DNA of 64,000 nt from Actinomadura oligospora ATCC 43269 (GTDB taxonomy: Bacteria > Actinomycetota > Actinomycetes > Streptosporangiales > Streptosporangiaceae): the NCBI RefSeq assembly GCF_000518265.1, contig NZ_JADG01000008.1, positions 434,001 through 498,000 on the forward strand, in the 5' to 3' direction. The stretch's first letter is position 1, and every line of letters starts with the position of its first letter. Below are positions 32,424-42,171 of this stretch, piece after piece. Both the position numbers and the translations under genes were made by a program. The notes beneath the pieces were generated by a model, which was given only the letters and a program-made list of their open reading frames with translations, was not told where the DNA came from and did not search any database.

Positions 32424-34031
32424 TTATGGACGGGACGGAGGTGTCGTCGGCCACTGGGACGGCGGCAGGGACGGGAAGGGGGAGGACGGGGCCGGGGCCG
32501 GGGAGGGGGCGGGCTGGGTGACGGCGTGGTCGGGTTTGGGCTCGAGGTGGCGTTCGATCTGGGCGGACGTCAGGCCGAGGCCGCCGAGGCGCAGGTCGTC
32601 CCAGCCCTGGAGGCGGTGGGTGGCGCGGCTGAAGTAGAGGACGGACAGCTCGATCGGGGTGGGTTCCTCGTGTTCGAGGCCGCGCAGGCCAGCGCCGCCG
32701 GTGGAGCCCTGGACGAACAGGCGGGTGCCGGTCGGCAGCAGGCTGGTCTCGCGCTTGTGGGTGTGCCCGGACAGGACGAGCGGGGTGAGGCCGGAGAACG
32801 CGGCGCCCTCGGCGGGGTCGTGGGCGATCACGATGTCCGGGCGGGCGCCGGAGGCGCGGAGCTTCTCGGCCCTGCGGAGGCCCTCGTCGCGCATCTGGGC
32901 GTCGCCGACGTTGTCGCCTCGGGTGGACTTGTCCGGGGTGTAGCGGGGGTCGCCGACGCCGTAGATGCGCAGGTTCTCGATCTGGCGGGTGGCGTCGTCC
33001 AGGACGACGCCGTTCTTCTGCCGGGCCACGGCCTTCTGCGTCCCCCGGGAGTCGTGGTTGCCGCGGACGTAGACGTAGGGGACGCGGAAGGTCGAGATGT
33101 CGTCGGCGAACTTGTCCTCGGCGCGGGTGCCGTGGTCCATGAGGTCGCCGCTGTCGACGATCAGGTCGGCCTGGAACTGGTTCGCGACCGAGCGGATCAC
33201 GTCCCAGGCGGCCGGGTTCAAGTGGATGTCGGAGACGTGCACGATCCGCAGCGTGGACGGGTCGGGCTCGTAGGTCGGGAGGGTGGACGTCGCCGCGTAC
33301 AGCCGGGACATGTTGCCGACCAGGCGGGCGAGCTGCGCCCGGTAGGAGGTGAAGCGCTCGACGAGGTTGCGGGCGTCGCCGACGACGCGGGGCGCGTTGG
33401 CGAGCAGGCCGGTGTAGCGGGGTTCGGCCAGGGACGTCGGGCTGAAGGACAGCCAGGCGGTCAGGGAGACGGCGAGCATCCCCGCGAGCGCGACGCCGGA
33501 CCCGGCGAGGGCGCGCCGCCACGAGCGGAAGACGAGCAGCCCGGCCGCGAACGCGCCCGCCAGGGCCAGCAGGACGGCCCGGAGCAGCATGATCCAGATG
33601 CCGTGCCAGAGCTGCCCGGCGATCCGGTCGGTCATCTGCTGGTCGGACACGTTGGCGCTCTCGATGAACGCGCGGGCGTCGGCGAGGCGCAGCTGGGTCA
33701 CCTGGGCGCGCAGCGCGACGGGCCCCCAGTGGGTGTCCAGGTGGAGGGATCCGAGTGGCGGGATCGCGATGGTCGTCCCGCCGTGCCAGGACGCCTGGAG
33801 GGTGAGCGAGACGTCCGTGGGGCCGACCGGGGTGTCGACGCGTCCGCCGAGGAGCAGGCCCGCGAGGCCGCCGCCCAGGCCCACGACGATCACCAGCAGG
33901 ACGCGTCCGGCGCGGCGGGTCCGGGGTGTTCGCAGGCGGGACGTGATCGGCCGCAGCCGGGAGCGCGCGGTTTCGAGGCGCGCGCTGACGCGGGAGACCA
34001 GGGCTCGGGGGTTCCGGGAACGTGGCGGCAA
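32424..34031 (-). CDS. Membrane metallophosphoesterase
   Basis: 535 residues from TTG (GGGAG upstream). Membrane segments near 43-64, 140-170 and 180-200 precede a calcineurin-like phosphoesterase domain with VSDIHLN, SGDLMDHG, GNHDS, IVIAHDP and LSGHTHK, the full set of metal ligands. Pro/Ser-rich C-terminal tail. The catalytic domain's side of the membrane is not certain. It starts about 24 bp from the divergent metallopeptidase gene, so promoters overlap. Confidence 0.88.
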   Translation of the reverse strand: MPPRSRNPRALVSRVSARLETARSRLRPITSRLRTPRTRRAGRVLLVIVVGLGGGLAGLLLGGRVDTPVGPTDVSLTLQASWHGGTTIAIPPLGSLHLDTHWGPVALRAQVTQLRLADARAFIESANVSDQQMTDRIAGQLWHGIWIMLLRAVLLALAGAFAAGLLVFRSWRRALAGSGVALAGMLAVSLTAWLSFSPTSLAEPRYTGLLANAPRVVGDARNLVERFTSYRAQLARLVGNMSRLYAATSTLPTYEPDPSTLRIVHVSDIHLNPAAWDVIRSVANQFQADLIVDSGDLMDHGTRAEDKFADDISTFRVPYVYVRGNHDSRGTQKAVARQKNGVVLDDATRQIENLRIYGVGDPRYTPDKSTRGDNVGDAQMRDEGLRRAEKLRASGARPDIVIAHDPAEGAAFSGLTPLVLSGHTHKRETSLLPTGTRLFVQGSTGGAGLRGLEHEEPTPIELSVLYFSRATHRLQGWDDLRLGGLGLTSAQIERHLEPKPDHAVTQPAPSPAPAPSSPFPSLPPSQWPTTPPSRP

Positions 34032-34054
34032 GGAGTCTCCCTTCGTGGAGCAGA

Positions 34055-34405
34055 ATGGGCGTTGTGATCGAGATGTCGCGGGACGCGTTCGAGGACCTGG
34101 TTTCCGAGGCCCTCGACTCCATCCCGGCCGAGCTGACCGCGCACATGCGCAACGTCGTCATCGTCGTCGAGGATGTCGCGCCCGAACCCGGCCTGCTCGG
34201 TCTTTATCACGGCGTACCCCTCACCGAGCGCGGCGACTGGTACGCCGGGGTCCTGCCCGATCACATCGCGATCTACCGTGACCAGATCCTCCGGGTCTGC
34301 GAGACGGCCGAACAGGTCGTCGAGGAGGTCCGGATCACCGTCGTGCACGAGATCGCCCACCATTTCGGCATCGGCGACGCCCGGCTGCACGAGCTCGGGT
34401 ACTGA
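34055..34405 (+). CDS. Zincin-like metallopeptidase family protein
   Basis: 116 residues. VVHEIAHHFGIGDARLHELGY carries HEIAHH, the HExxH zinc site, with a C-terminal Asp/His/Glu as third ligand. Typical of the short DUF1025/MpaA-like zincin family common in actinomycetes; substrate unknown. ATG at 34055 is preceded by GGAG; GTG at 34064 and ATG at 34073 are alternatives. Divergent from the phosphoesterase gene. Confidence 0.82.
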   Translation: MGVVIEMSRDAFEDLVSEALDSIPAELTAHMRNVVIVVEDVAPEPGLLGLYHGVPLTERGDWYAGVLPDHIAIYRDQILRVCETAEQVVEEVRITVVHEIAHHFGIGDARLHELGY

Positions 34406-34544
34406 CCGCGCGGACGGATAAGCGCAGATCACGGGCGGGTCAAGAGGTTCGCCCGGCAATGTGTTCCACGAATTGGGCACGGTAGGTCACATAACTGCCA
34501 CGCAGCGTGAGTTAATGGGAGGAGGAGAGCGGAGTGGAGAGCGC

Positions 34545-36263
34545 GTGGCTGGACGGCAGAGCGGTCGGCACCGGCGGCCGGCGGAGGCGCAGGCCACCTA
34601 TCGCGAGGTGTTCGCGGTGGGCGAGTTCCGCGCGCTGTGGCTGGCGCAGGCGCTGTCGTTCATCGGCGACCAGCTCGCGCAGGTGGCGCTGGCGGTGCTG
34701 GTCTTCCAGCGCACCGGATCGGCCCTCTACACCGCCCTCACCTACGCGCTGACCTACCTGCCGCCGATCGTCGGCGGGCCGGTGCTGTCCGGGCTGGCCG
34801 ACCTGTTCCCGCGTCGCACGGTCATGATCATGTGCGACGTCGCCCGGACGGTCCTGGTCGCGTTGATGGCGCTGCGCGCGCTGCCGTTCTGGGTGCTGTG
34901 CGTGCTGGTGTTCCTGAGCGTCCTGCTCGGGGCGCCGTTCACCGCCGCGCGCGCGGCCCTGCTCCCGGACGTCCTGGAAGGGGACAGGTACGTCGCCGGG
35001 TCGGCCATCAACAACATCACCCACCAGGCCACCCAGATGCTCGGGTTCGTCGCGGGCGGCGCGATCGTGGCCATGGTCGGCACCTACCAGGCGCTCGGGC
35101 TCGACGCCCTCACGTTCGCCGCGTCCGCGCTGATCCTGGTGGTGGGCCTGCGCCGAAGGCCCGCGCCGCGCGAGCACGAGCGGGCGTCGCGGAGCCTGTG
35201 GCGCGGCACCCGGGACGGCGCGCGCCTGGTGTTCGGCGACCCCGTCCTGCGGGCGCTGGTCTCGTTCGCGTGGCTCTGCGCCTTCTACGTCCTGCCGGAG
35301 GGGATCGCCGCGCCCTACGCCGCCACCTTCGACCGGAACCCGCTGACCGTCGGGCTGCTGATGTCGGCGATGCCGACCGGGATGGTGTTCGGCGCGTTCG
35401 TGTTCAGCCGGTTCGTCCGGCCGACGAACCGGCTGCGGTCGATGGGCTGGATGGCCATGCTCGCCTGCGCGCCGTTGATCGTCGCGGGCGCGCATCCGCC
35501 GCTGTGGGGCGTGGTGACGATCTACGCGCTGTCCGGCGTGGGCAGCGCGTACCAGCTGGCCGCGAACGCCGCGTTCGTCGCCGCCGTCCCGGCGGAGGGA
35601 CGGGCGCGGGCGTTCGGGCTCGCCCAGTCGGGAATCCTGGCCGGTCAGGGCGTCGGCATCCTGGTGGGCGGCGCCGCCGCGCAGTACCTCGGCCCGGAGA
35701 CCGTGGTCGCGCTCGCGGGCGTCCTCGGCCTGTCGGTCGCCGCGATGCTCACCCTCACCTGGAACCAGCTGCGCGGCTCGCTGATCTCCACGTCCCGGGA
35801 ACGTCTCGGCATCCGCGAACCCCGCGAACCCTCAGGGGTCCAGCAGGAGGCCCCGGCCGTCCACGAGCCGTCCGTGGCGCACGAGCCGCTCAACGGATCA
35901 GCCGGACGGGCCGGGCACAGCGTCCCCGAGGAGCTCGCGGGCAGCGGAGCGCGCGCGGTGCCCGAGGAGGCTTCGCTCGCCGCAGCGCCCGTGGTCTGCG
36001 AAGGGCCCGAGGAGCTCGTGGAGCGCGAGGGGCCCGCTCAGCAGGCCGAGGCGGCTGCGGGGAGCGGGGCGGGGCCGGTGGCGGGGGAGGTCACCGCCGG
36101 GGCGGAGAAGCCTGGCGGCGCTGAGGCGTCCGCGAGCACCGAACTGTCCGCGAGTGGCGAGGTGGCTGCGGGGGCTGAGGGTGTTCGGGGTGGGGAGACG
36201 CGGGCGGGTGGGGTGCGGCCTGGACGGGCCGGGGGTGTCCGGCCGTCCGCGTCGCCGTCCTGA
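34545..36263 (+). CDS. MFS transporter with long low-complexity C-terminal tail
   Basis: About 572 residues. Twelve membrane helices within the first 430 residues (FRALWLAQALSFIGDQLAQVA, LFPRRTVMIMCDVAR), of the enterobactin-exporter (EntS)-like DHA3 group. The last 140 residues are Ala/Glu/Gly/Pro-rich (EPSVAHEPL, AEAAAGSGAG), cytoplasmic and disordered, unusual for the family. GTG at 34545 with GGAG nearby is chosen; ATG at 34515 is possible. Substrate unknown. Confidence 0.82.
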   Translation: MAGRQSGRHRRPAEAQATYREVFAVGEFRALWLAQALSFIGDQLAQVALAVLVFQRTGSALYTALTYALTYLPPIVGGPVLSGLADLFPRRTVMIMCDVARTVLVALMALRALPFWVLCVLVFLSVLLGAPFTAARAALLPDVLEGDRYVAGSAINNITHQATQMLGFVAGGAIVAMVGTYQALGLDALTFAASALILVVGLRRRPAPREHERASRSLWRGTRDGARLVFGDPVLRALVSFAWLCAFYVLPEGIAAPYAATFDRNPLTVGLLMSAMPTGMVFGAFVFSRFVRPTNRLRSMGWMAMLACAPLIVAGAHPPLWGVVTIYALSGVGSAYQLAANAAFVAAVPAEGRARAFGLAQSGILAGQGVGILVGGAAAQYLGPETVVALAGVLGLSVAAMLTLTWNQLRGSLISTSRERLGIREPREPSGVQQEAPAVHEPSVAHEPLNGSAGRAGHSVPEELAGSGARAVPEEASLAAAPVVCEGPEELVEREGPAQQAEAAAGSGAGPVAGEVTAGAEKPGGAEASASTELSASGEVAAGAEGVRGGETRAGGVRPGRAGGVRPSASPS

Positions 36264-36312
36264 CGCGGGCGCACGGGTCCCGTGGCCCTGGCGGTTCGCT
36301 CAGGGCGCGCGG

Positions 36313-36639
36313 TCACTGACGGGGCTTGTTGGCGTTGGCGAAGGTCTCCTTGGCCTTGTCCTTGGCCTTCTGGGCGGCGTCCTGGACGGACGGGTTCTCC
36401 TTGGCCTTCTGGAACAGGTCCTCGGCGACCGACGACTCGGCGCCGTCCTCCGGCATGACCAGCCAGCCGATGATGTAGAGCGCGAGGCCCGCGCCGCCGA
36501 ACAGGGTGAAGACGCCCAGGCCCAGCCGGACCAGGTTGGGGTCGACGCCCAGGTAGCGGCCGACGCCGGAGCACACCCCGGCGATCATCTTGCCGTCGCG
36601 GGTCCGGCGGAGCTGCTTGGTGCCGTTCTGCGTGTCCAT
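36313..36639 (-). CDS. PspC-domain protein
   Basis: 108 residues. KQLRRTRDGKMIAGVCSGVGRYLGVDPNLVRLG with the following hydrophobic segment FTLFGGAGLALYIIGWLVMP is the PspC domain; a charged helical tail (FQKAKENPSVQDAAQKAKDK) follows. Membrane-associated, envelope-stress type. Start ATG 36639 preferred to an upstream in-frame ATG. Convergent with the MFS gene. Confidence 0.88.
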   Translation of the reverse strand: MDTQNGTKQLRRTRDGKMIAGVCSGVGRYLGVDPNLVRLGLGVFTLFGGAGLALYIIGWLVMPEDGAESSVAEDLFQKAKENPSVQDAAQKAKDKAKETFANANKPRQ

Positions 36640-36770
36640 ACTTAGATCCTGCCTCTCCAGGCCGTGCTCCGGCATCGGGATTCGCCCTGAACCGACCCTG
36701 AGAACGTCCCCGAGAAAAGGGCCGTCATACCCTTGCCGCGTCGTTTCGCCCCCGACGGATGGGATGCCCG

Positions 36771-37925
36771 ATGGACGTGCTGCGCGTGGACGACGGCCTC
36801 GACGGCGAGGAGCGGATGGTCCGGGACACCGTCCGCGCGTTCGTCGCGGAGAAGATCACCCCGCATCTGGCCCAGTGGTTCGAGGACGGCGTGTTCCCCG
36901 CCCGCGAACTGGCCCCTGAGCTGGGGAAACTCGGCCTGCTCGGGATGCGTCTGGACGGTTACGGGTGTGCCGGGGCGAGCGCCGTCGCGTACGGGGTGGC
37001 GTGCCGGGAGCTGGAGGCGGCCGACTCGGGGCTGCGCAGCTTCGTGTCCGTGCAGGGCTCGCTGGCGATGGCGGCGATCCACAAGTTCGGCTCGGAGGGG
37101 CAGAAGGCCGCGTGGCTGCCCCGGATGGCGGCGGGCGAGGCGATCGGCTGCTTCGGCCTCACCGAGCCCGACCGGGGCTCCGATCCTGGCGACATGCGGA
37201 CCCGGGCGCGCCGGGACGGCTCGGACTGGGTGCTCTCCGGCGCGAAGATGTGGATCACCAACGGCTCGATCGCGGACGTCGCGGTCGTGTGGGCCCAGGT
37301 CGAGGGCGAGGGGATCCGCGGGTTCCTCGTCCCGGCGGGGACGCCCGGGTTCGGCGCGTCCGACATCCACCGGAAGCTGTCGCTGCGCGCGTCGGTGACG
37401 TCCGAGCTGGTGCTGGACGAGGTGCGGTTGCCGGGCGATGCCGTCCTGCCGGGTGTGACCGGGCTGAAGGGGCCGCTGAGCTGCCTGTCCGAGGCGCGCT
37501 ACGGGATCCTGTGGGGCGCCGTCGGCGCGGGGCGCGCCTGCTACGAGGCGGCCGTCGACTACGCGCGCACGCGCGAGCAGTTCGGCAAGCCGATCGGGGC
37601 GTTCCAGCTCACGCAGGAGAAACTGGCCTGGATGGAGGTCGCGCTGGGGCAGGCCGGGCTGGTCGCCCTGCACATCGGCCGCGCCAAGGACGCGGGGACG
37701 GTCACCCCGCAGCAGGTCTCGTTCGGCAAGCTCGCGAACGTCCGCGCCGCGATCGACGTCGCCCGCGAGGCCCGGACGATCCTCGGCGCGAACGGGATCA
37801 CCCTCGAGTACCCGGTGATCAGGCACATGAACAACCTGGAGTCGGTGCTCACTTACGAGGGGACCCAGGAGGTGCACCTGCTGACCCTCGGGAAGGCGAT
37901 CACCGGCCTGGACGCCTTCCGCTGA
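36771..37925 (+). CDS. Acyl-CoA dehydrogenase, glutaryl-CoA dehydrogenase type
   Basis: 384 residues. CFGLTEPDRGSDPGDMRTRARR, KMWITNG and YARTREQFGKPIGAFQLTQEKLA are FAD/acyl-CoA contacts; LTYEGTQEVHLLTLGKAITG contains the catalytic Glu at the position used by glutaryl-CoA dehydrogenases. Would convert glutaryl-CoA to crotonyl-CoA in lysine/tryptophan breakdown; another short acyl-CoA is possible. ATG 36759 is an alternative start. Monocistronic. Confidence 0.85.
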   Translation: MDVLRVDDGLDGEERMVRDTVRAFVAEKITPHLAQWFEDGVFPARELAPELGKLGLLGMRLDGYGCAGASAVAYGVACRELEAADSGLRSFVSVQGSLAMAAIHKFGSEGQKAAWLPRMAAGEAIGCFGLTEPDRGSDPGDMRTRARRDGSDWVLSGAKMWITNGSIADVAVVWAQVEGEGIRGFLVPAGTPGFGASDIHRKLSLRASVTSELVLDEVRLPGDAVLPGVTGLKGPLSCLSEARYGILWGAVGAGRACYEAAVDYARTREQFGKPIGAFQLTQEKLAWMEVALGQAGLVALHIGRAKDAGTVTPQQVSFGKLANVRAAIDVAREARTILGANGITLEYPVIRHMNNLESVLTYEGTQEVHLLTLGKAITGLDAFR

Positions 37926-38063
37926 CGGGCGAACGGGCCTGTCGATCTTTCGGGTGAGCACGATCACCGTGTAGCAAAGCTTAAAGTCGTGCTGAAGGGT
38001 AACTTGCTGGACGGCCCGGACGCGGGCTCGGCAGACTCTGTTGGCCCAGGTCGGTCGGCCTAG

Positions 38064-39119
<1,056 letters not shown>

Positions 39120-39198
39120 GACCCGCCCGCATCACGACACCGGCCCGTCGCCTCGGCGGGCCGGTTCGCCGTTCCGGGCCGGTCGGGCGGCGCGGCGG

Positions 39199-39414
39199 TC
39201 AGGTCCTGGCGCCCCGGACCTCCAGGGTGTCGAGGAGGGCGGTGCTGGCGCGGGTGATCTCCTCGACGGCGCGGTCGAACGCCTCGGCGTTGTGCGCGGC
39301 GGGCGCGCGGAACCCCGAGATCTTCCGGACGAACTGGAGCGCCGCCGCGCGCACGTCGTCCTCGGTGACGTCCTCGGCGTACGGCGGGCGGAGCGTCTTG
39401 ATGCTGCGGCACAT
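39199..39414 (-). CDS. DUF2277 protein
   Basis: 71 residues starting MCRSIKTLRPPYAEDVTEDDVRAAALQFVRKISGF, the family's usual start. GGAGGT directly abuts this ATG, too close to work, so translation may begin at an in-frame GTG at 39432 (adds MGHHGG). Small helical protein of unknown function; convergent with asd. Confidence 0.8.
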   Translation of the reverse strand: MCRSIKTLRPPYAEDVTEDDVRAAALQFVRKISGFRAPAAHNAEAFDRAVEEITRASTALLDTLEVRGART

Positions 39415-39502
39415 ACCTCCATGGTGACCCACGCGTCCGACATTTGATTTCGTGGGCGTCCGCCGATTGCCCGCCGACCAAGATGATCTTTAGGTTGGCG
39501 GC

Positions 39503-40192
39503 ATGAGAATGCGCCGGATGTTCCCCGTCCTGACCGCCGCCACCGCCGTCGCCGGTGCGGTGGCCTTCGCCCCGTCCGCCGCGAACGCCGCCGCCCCCGC
39601 CAAGGCGCCGGCCCCGAAGGCGCGCCAGGCCCACTGCGTCTTCACCCCGACGCCCGACAACCCGGCGGCCAAGCCCGTCCACCCGCCGAAGGCGAAGGCC
39701 CGCGCGCACGGCACGGTGGACGTCCGGATCGTCACCAACCACGGCGAGGTCCGGATCCGCATGGACCGCCGGAACGCGCCCTGCGCGGTGGAGAACTTCG
39801 TGAGCCTGACCAGGCAGAGGTTCTACGACCGCACGCAGTGCTGGCGGCTGACCAACTCCGAGCGGCTCGGCGTCCTGCAGTGCGGCGACATCTACCGCGC
39901 CGAGGAGGGCGGGCCGGGCTACAAGTTCGACGACGAGCTGACCGGCAAGGAGACCTACCCGCGCGGCACGGTCGCGATGGGCAACTGGGGCCCGGACACC
40001 AACGGCAGCCAGTTCTTCATCGTCCACACGCACGCGAACATCCCGCCCGCGTACACCGTCCTCGGGACGGTCACCAGGGGCATGAACGTCCTGGACGAGA
40101 TCGCCGCGGGCGGCATCATCCCGCAGTCCGGCCCGCAGGACGGCCTGCCGAAGCACCCGGTGAAGATCCTCCGGGTGACCGCGCACGGCTGA
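39503..40192 (+). CDS. Secreted cyclophilin-type peptidyl-prolyl isomerase
   Basis: 229 residues. Signal peptide (MRMRRMFPVLTAATAVAGAVAF, cleavage after ANA) and a Pro/Lys-rich linker precede the cyclophilin domain (VRIVTNHGEVRIRMDRRNAPCAVENFVSL, RGTVAMGNWGPDTNGSQFFIV). Active-site Gln/Phe are present. Assists folding of exported proteins. No lipobox, so secreted or cleaved. Confidence 0.9.
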   Translation: MRMRRMFPVLTAATAVAGAVAFAPSAANAAAPAKAPAPKARQAHCVFTPTPDNPAAKPVHPPKAKARAHGTVDVRIVTNHGEVRIRMDRRNAPCAVENFVSLTRQRFYDRTQCWRLTNSERLGVLQCGDIYRAEEGGPGYKFDDELTGKETYPRGTVAMGNWGPDTNGSQFFIVHTHANIPPAYTVLGTVTRGMNVLDEIAAGGIIPQSGPQDGLPKHPVKILRVTAHG

Positions 40193-40286
40193 TCGAGACG
40201 GATACGGGGCGGGCCGGTGACGTCACATCCCGGTCCGCCCCGCCGTCATTACTGTGGACGCGGAAAACCGATCTTGAGGAGCTCCG

Positions 40287-41039
40287 ATGACCGCCCATGA
40301 CGACCGGGCCGCACGGCTGCGCGAGCTGCACCGTCCCGGCGACCCGCTGATGCTGCCCAACGTGTGGGACGCCGCGAGCGCGCGGGTCGTCGCGGACGCC
40401 GGGTACCCGGCGCTCGCGACCGCCAGCGCCGCCGTGTCGGCGATGCTCGGCTACGAGGACCACCAGGGCGCTCCGATGGAGGAGATGTTCGCGGCCGCCG
40501 CCCGGGTCGTCCGGGTCGCCGGGGACCTCCCCGTCACCGTGGACGCCGAGGCCGGATACGGCCTCCCGGCCGCCGACCTGGTCGCGCGCCTGGCCGGGAT
40601 CGGCGCGGTCGGCTGCAACCTGGAGGACACCGATCCTGCCGCGGGCGTCCTGGTCGACGCGTCCGTCCAGGTGGACTATCTGGCGGCGATGCGCGAGGCC
40701 GCCGATGCCAACGGCACCGACCTGGTGATCAACGCTCGGGTGGACGTGTTCCTCGGCAAGGGCGAGGTGACTCCGGAGATGATCGACGCCGCCCTCGACC
40801 GGGGCCGCCGCTACCTGGAGGCGGGCGCCGACGCGGTCTACCCGATCCTCGTCCGGGACGAGACCGCGATCGCGACCCTCGTCAAGGAGCTCCCGGGCCC
40901 GGTCAACATCCTGTGCCTGCCCGGCCTGGAGGTGTCCCGCCTCGCCGAGCTGGGCGTCGCGCGCATCTCGTGGGGCCCGCAGCCTCACCACCACGCTATG
41001 GCCGCCCTCAAGGACTACGCCAGCGCCCTGCGTCCCTGA
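40287..41039 (+). CDS. Isocitrate lyase/PEP mutase family enzyme
   Basis: 250 residues. LMLPNVWDAASARVVADAGYPALATASAAVS, VTVDAEAGYG and VGCNLEDTD are the hallmarks of the PEP mutase/isocitrate lyase superfamily, the divergent group often annotated 2-methylisocitrate lyase-like or oxaloacetase-like. The KKCGH motif of true isocitrate lyase is absent. Mg-dependent C-C or C-P lyase/hydrolase with unknown substrate. Monocistronic; GAGG upstream of ATG. Confidence 0.82.
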   Translation: MTAHDDRAARLRELHRPGDPLMLPNVWDAASARVVADAGYPALATASAAVSAMLGYEDHQGAPMEEMFAAAARVVRVAGDLPVTVDAEAGYGLPAADLVARLAGIGAVGCNLEDTDPAAGVLVDASVQVDYLAAMREAADANGTDLVINARVDVFLGKGEVTPEMIDAALDRGRRYLEAGADAVYPILVRDETAIATLVKELPGPVNILCLPGLEVSRLAELGVARISWGPQPHHHAMAALKDYASALRP

Positions 41040-41092
41040 TCAGTAAGGACGAGGTCCGTCCGGCCGGGTGCGCGGCCGGGCGGTCTCCCCGG

Positions 41093-41575
41093 TCAGGGGC
41101 GGACGGTGAGCCAGAGGCCCGCGGCCGAGGCGTCGCGCTGGAACCTGAGGTGCCAGCAGCCCGCGCTCGGGAAGCGGTAGACCAGCGTCCACTCGTCTCC
41201 CGGACGGTCGTAGGCGCCGCCGCCCGGTGACGGACCGGAGAGCGGCGGGAGATCGGACACTCCTGGGCCGCGCGCGTGGAGCCGCAGGACGCCGTGTCCG
41301 GTGACGCGCAAGGTGAAGCGGACGCTGCGGCCCGCTTTGAAGGGGGTCTGGTCGGCCAGGGCCCAGAGGGTCGCGTTGCGTCCGGTTCCCTCGATTTCGG
41401 GCTGACCGTGCCAGTCGCCGACCTGGGAGCCCGGTTTGCAGCCGCGATGGGAGTCCACGGTGACGACCCCGACCGGCTTGATGGACGAGCTGACGGCTCC
41501 GTGCGCGCACGCGCCGAGCGTCGCGACCGCGCATGCCAGGCCCGCGCCCGCCGCGACGACGGTGCTCCTCATCAC
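41093..41575 (-). CDS. Putative lipoprotein
   Basis: 160 residues. Signal peptide ends in ATLGAC, a lipobox with Cys near residue 23. The mature part (GRSVRFTLRVTGHGVLRLHARGPG, SAGCWHLRFQRDASAAGLWLTV) looks like a small beta-sandwich with one more Cys pair. No family recognised. The 242 bp upstream hold only promoter-like sequence without a clear motif. Confidence 0.7.
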   Translation of the reverse strand: MMRSTVVAAGAGLACAVATLGACAHGAVSSSIKPVGVVTVDSHRGCKPGSQVGDWHGQPEIEGTGRNATLWALADQTPFKAGRSVRFTLRVTGHGVLRLHARGPGVSDLPPLSGPSPGGGAYDRPGDEWTLVYRFPSAGCWHLRFQRDASAAGLWLTVRP

Positions 41576-41817
41576 GTCTCGCCCCCGCTCGACGCTGTGT
41601 GACCCCTTTCACATCACTGTCCGGCACCGGCGTGTGTGCGTCCACCCTCGCGCCAACGCGGTGTACCCGTCGGGCCACACCAGGCCGAACCGCGAACCGC
41701 ACGCGGGCGTCCAACAGACCCAGCCCTCACACGGTCTGGTGGCGGACGATCTCGTCCTGCCATGACGGCAGCCTGACCGGCGCCCCCAGGCGGACTGGGG
41801 ACGCCGGTGCGGCCGTG

Positions 41818-42171
41818 CTAGCCGGAGACTTCCTCGATCACGGAGACGCCTCGGGAGGCGTGTGGGCCGTAGCGTTCCCACTCCTCGCGGAGGCGGACGC
41901 GGCCGTCCGGGAGGAGTTCGGGTGTGGAGCGGACCCGGCCGCTGACCACCGTCGCGTCCGCGAGGACCTGGCAGTACGCGAGGTCCAGGCTGTCGTCGTC
42001 GGTGCGGCGGCCGACCAGGTAGCCGCGGACGACGCGTCCGCCGTCGAAGTCGGCCCAGACGGTGTCGCCGTCCTGGTGGTAGCGGCCGACCGGGACGTCC
42101 CCGGCGGACGCCGTCTCCACCGCCGACGAGCGGAACACCCGGCCCTCGTAGTCGATCCGCACGGAGCTCAC
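41818..42171 (-). CDS. Small conserved protein coupled to the N-hydroxylase gene
   Basis: 117 residues from GTG that overlaps the N-hydroxylase stop (GTGA). VRIDYEGRVFRS, YHQDGDTVWADFDGGRVVRGYLVG and LREEWERYGPHASRGVSVIEEV match proteins often labelled N-acetylglutamate synthase-like, a label I do not trust: no acetyl-CoA motif (QxxGxG/A) is visible. Beta-rich small protein; translational coupling suggests a part in the cluster. Last gene of the minus-strand operon. Confidence 0.7.
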   Translation of the reverse strand: MSSVRIDYEGRVFRSSAVETASAGDVPVGRYHQDGDTVWADFDGGRVVRGYLVGRRTDDDSLDLAYCQVLADATVVSGRVRSTPELLPDGRVRLREEWERYGPHASRGVSVIEEVSG

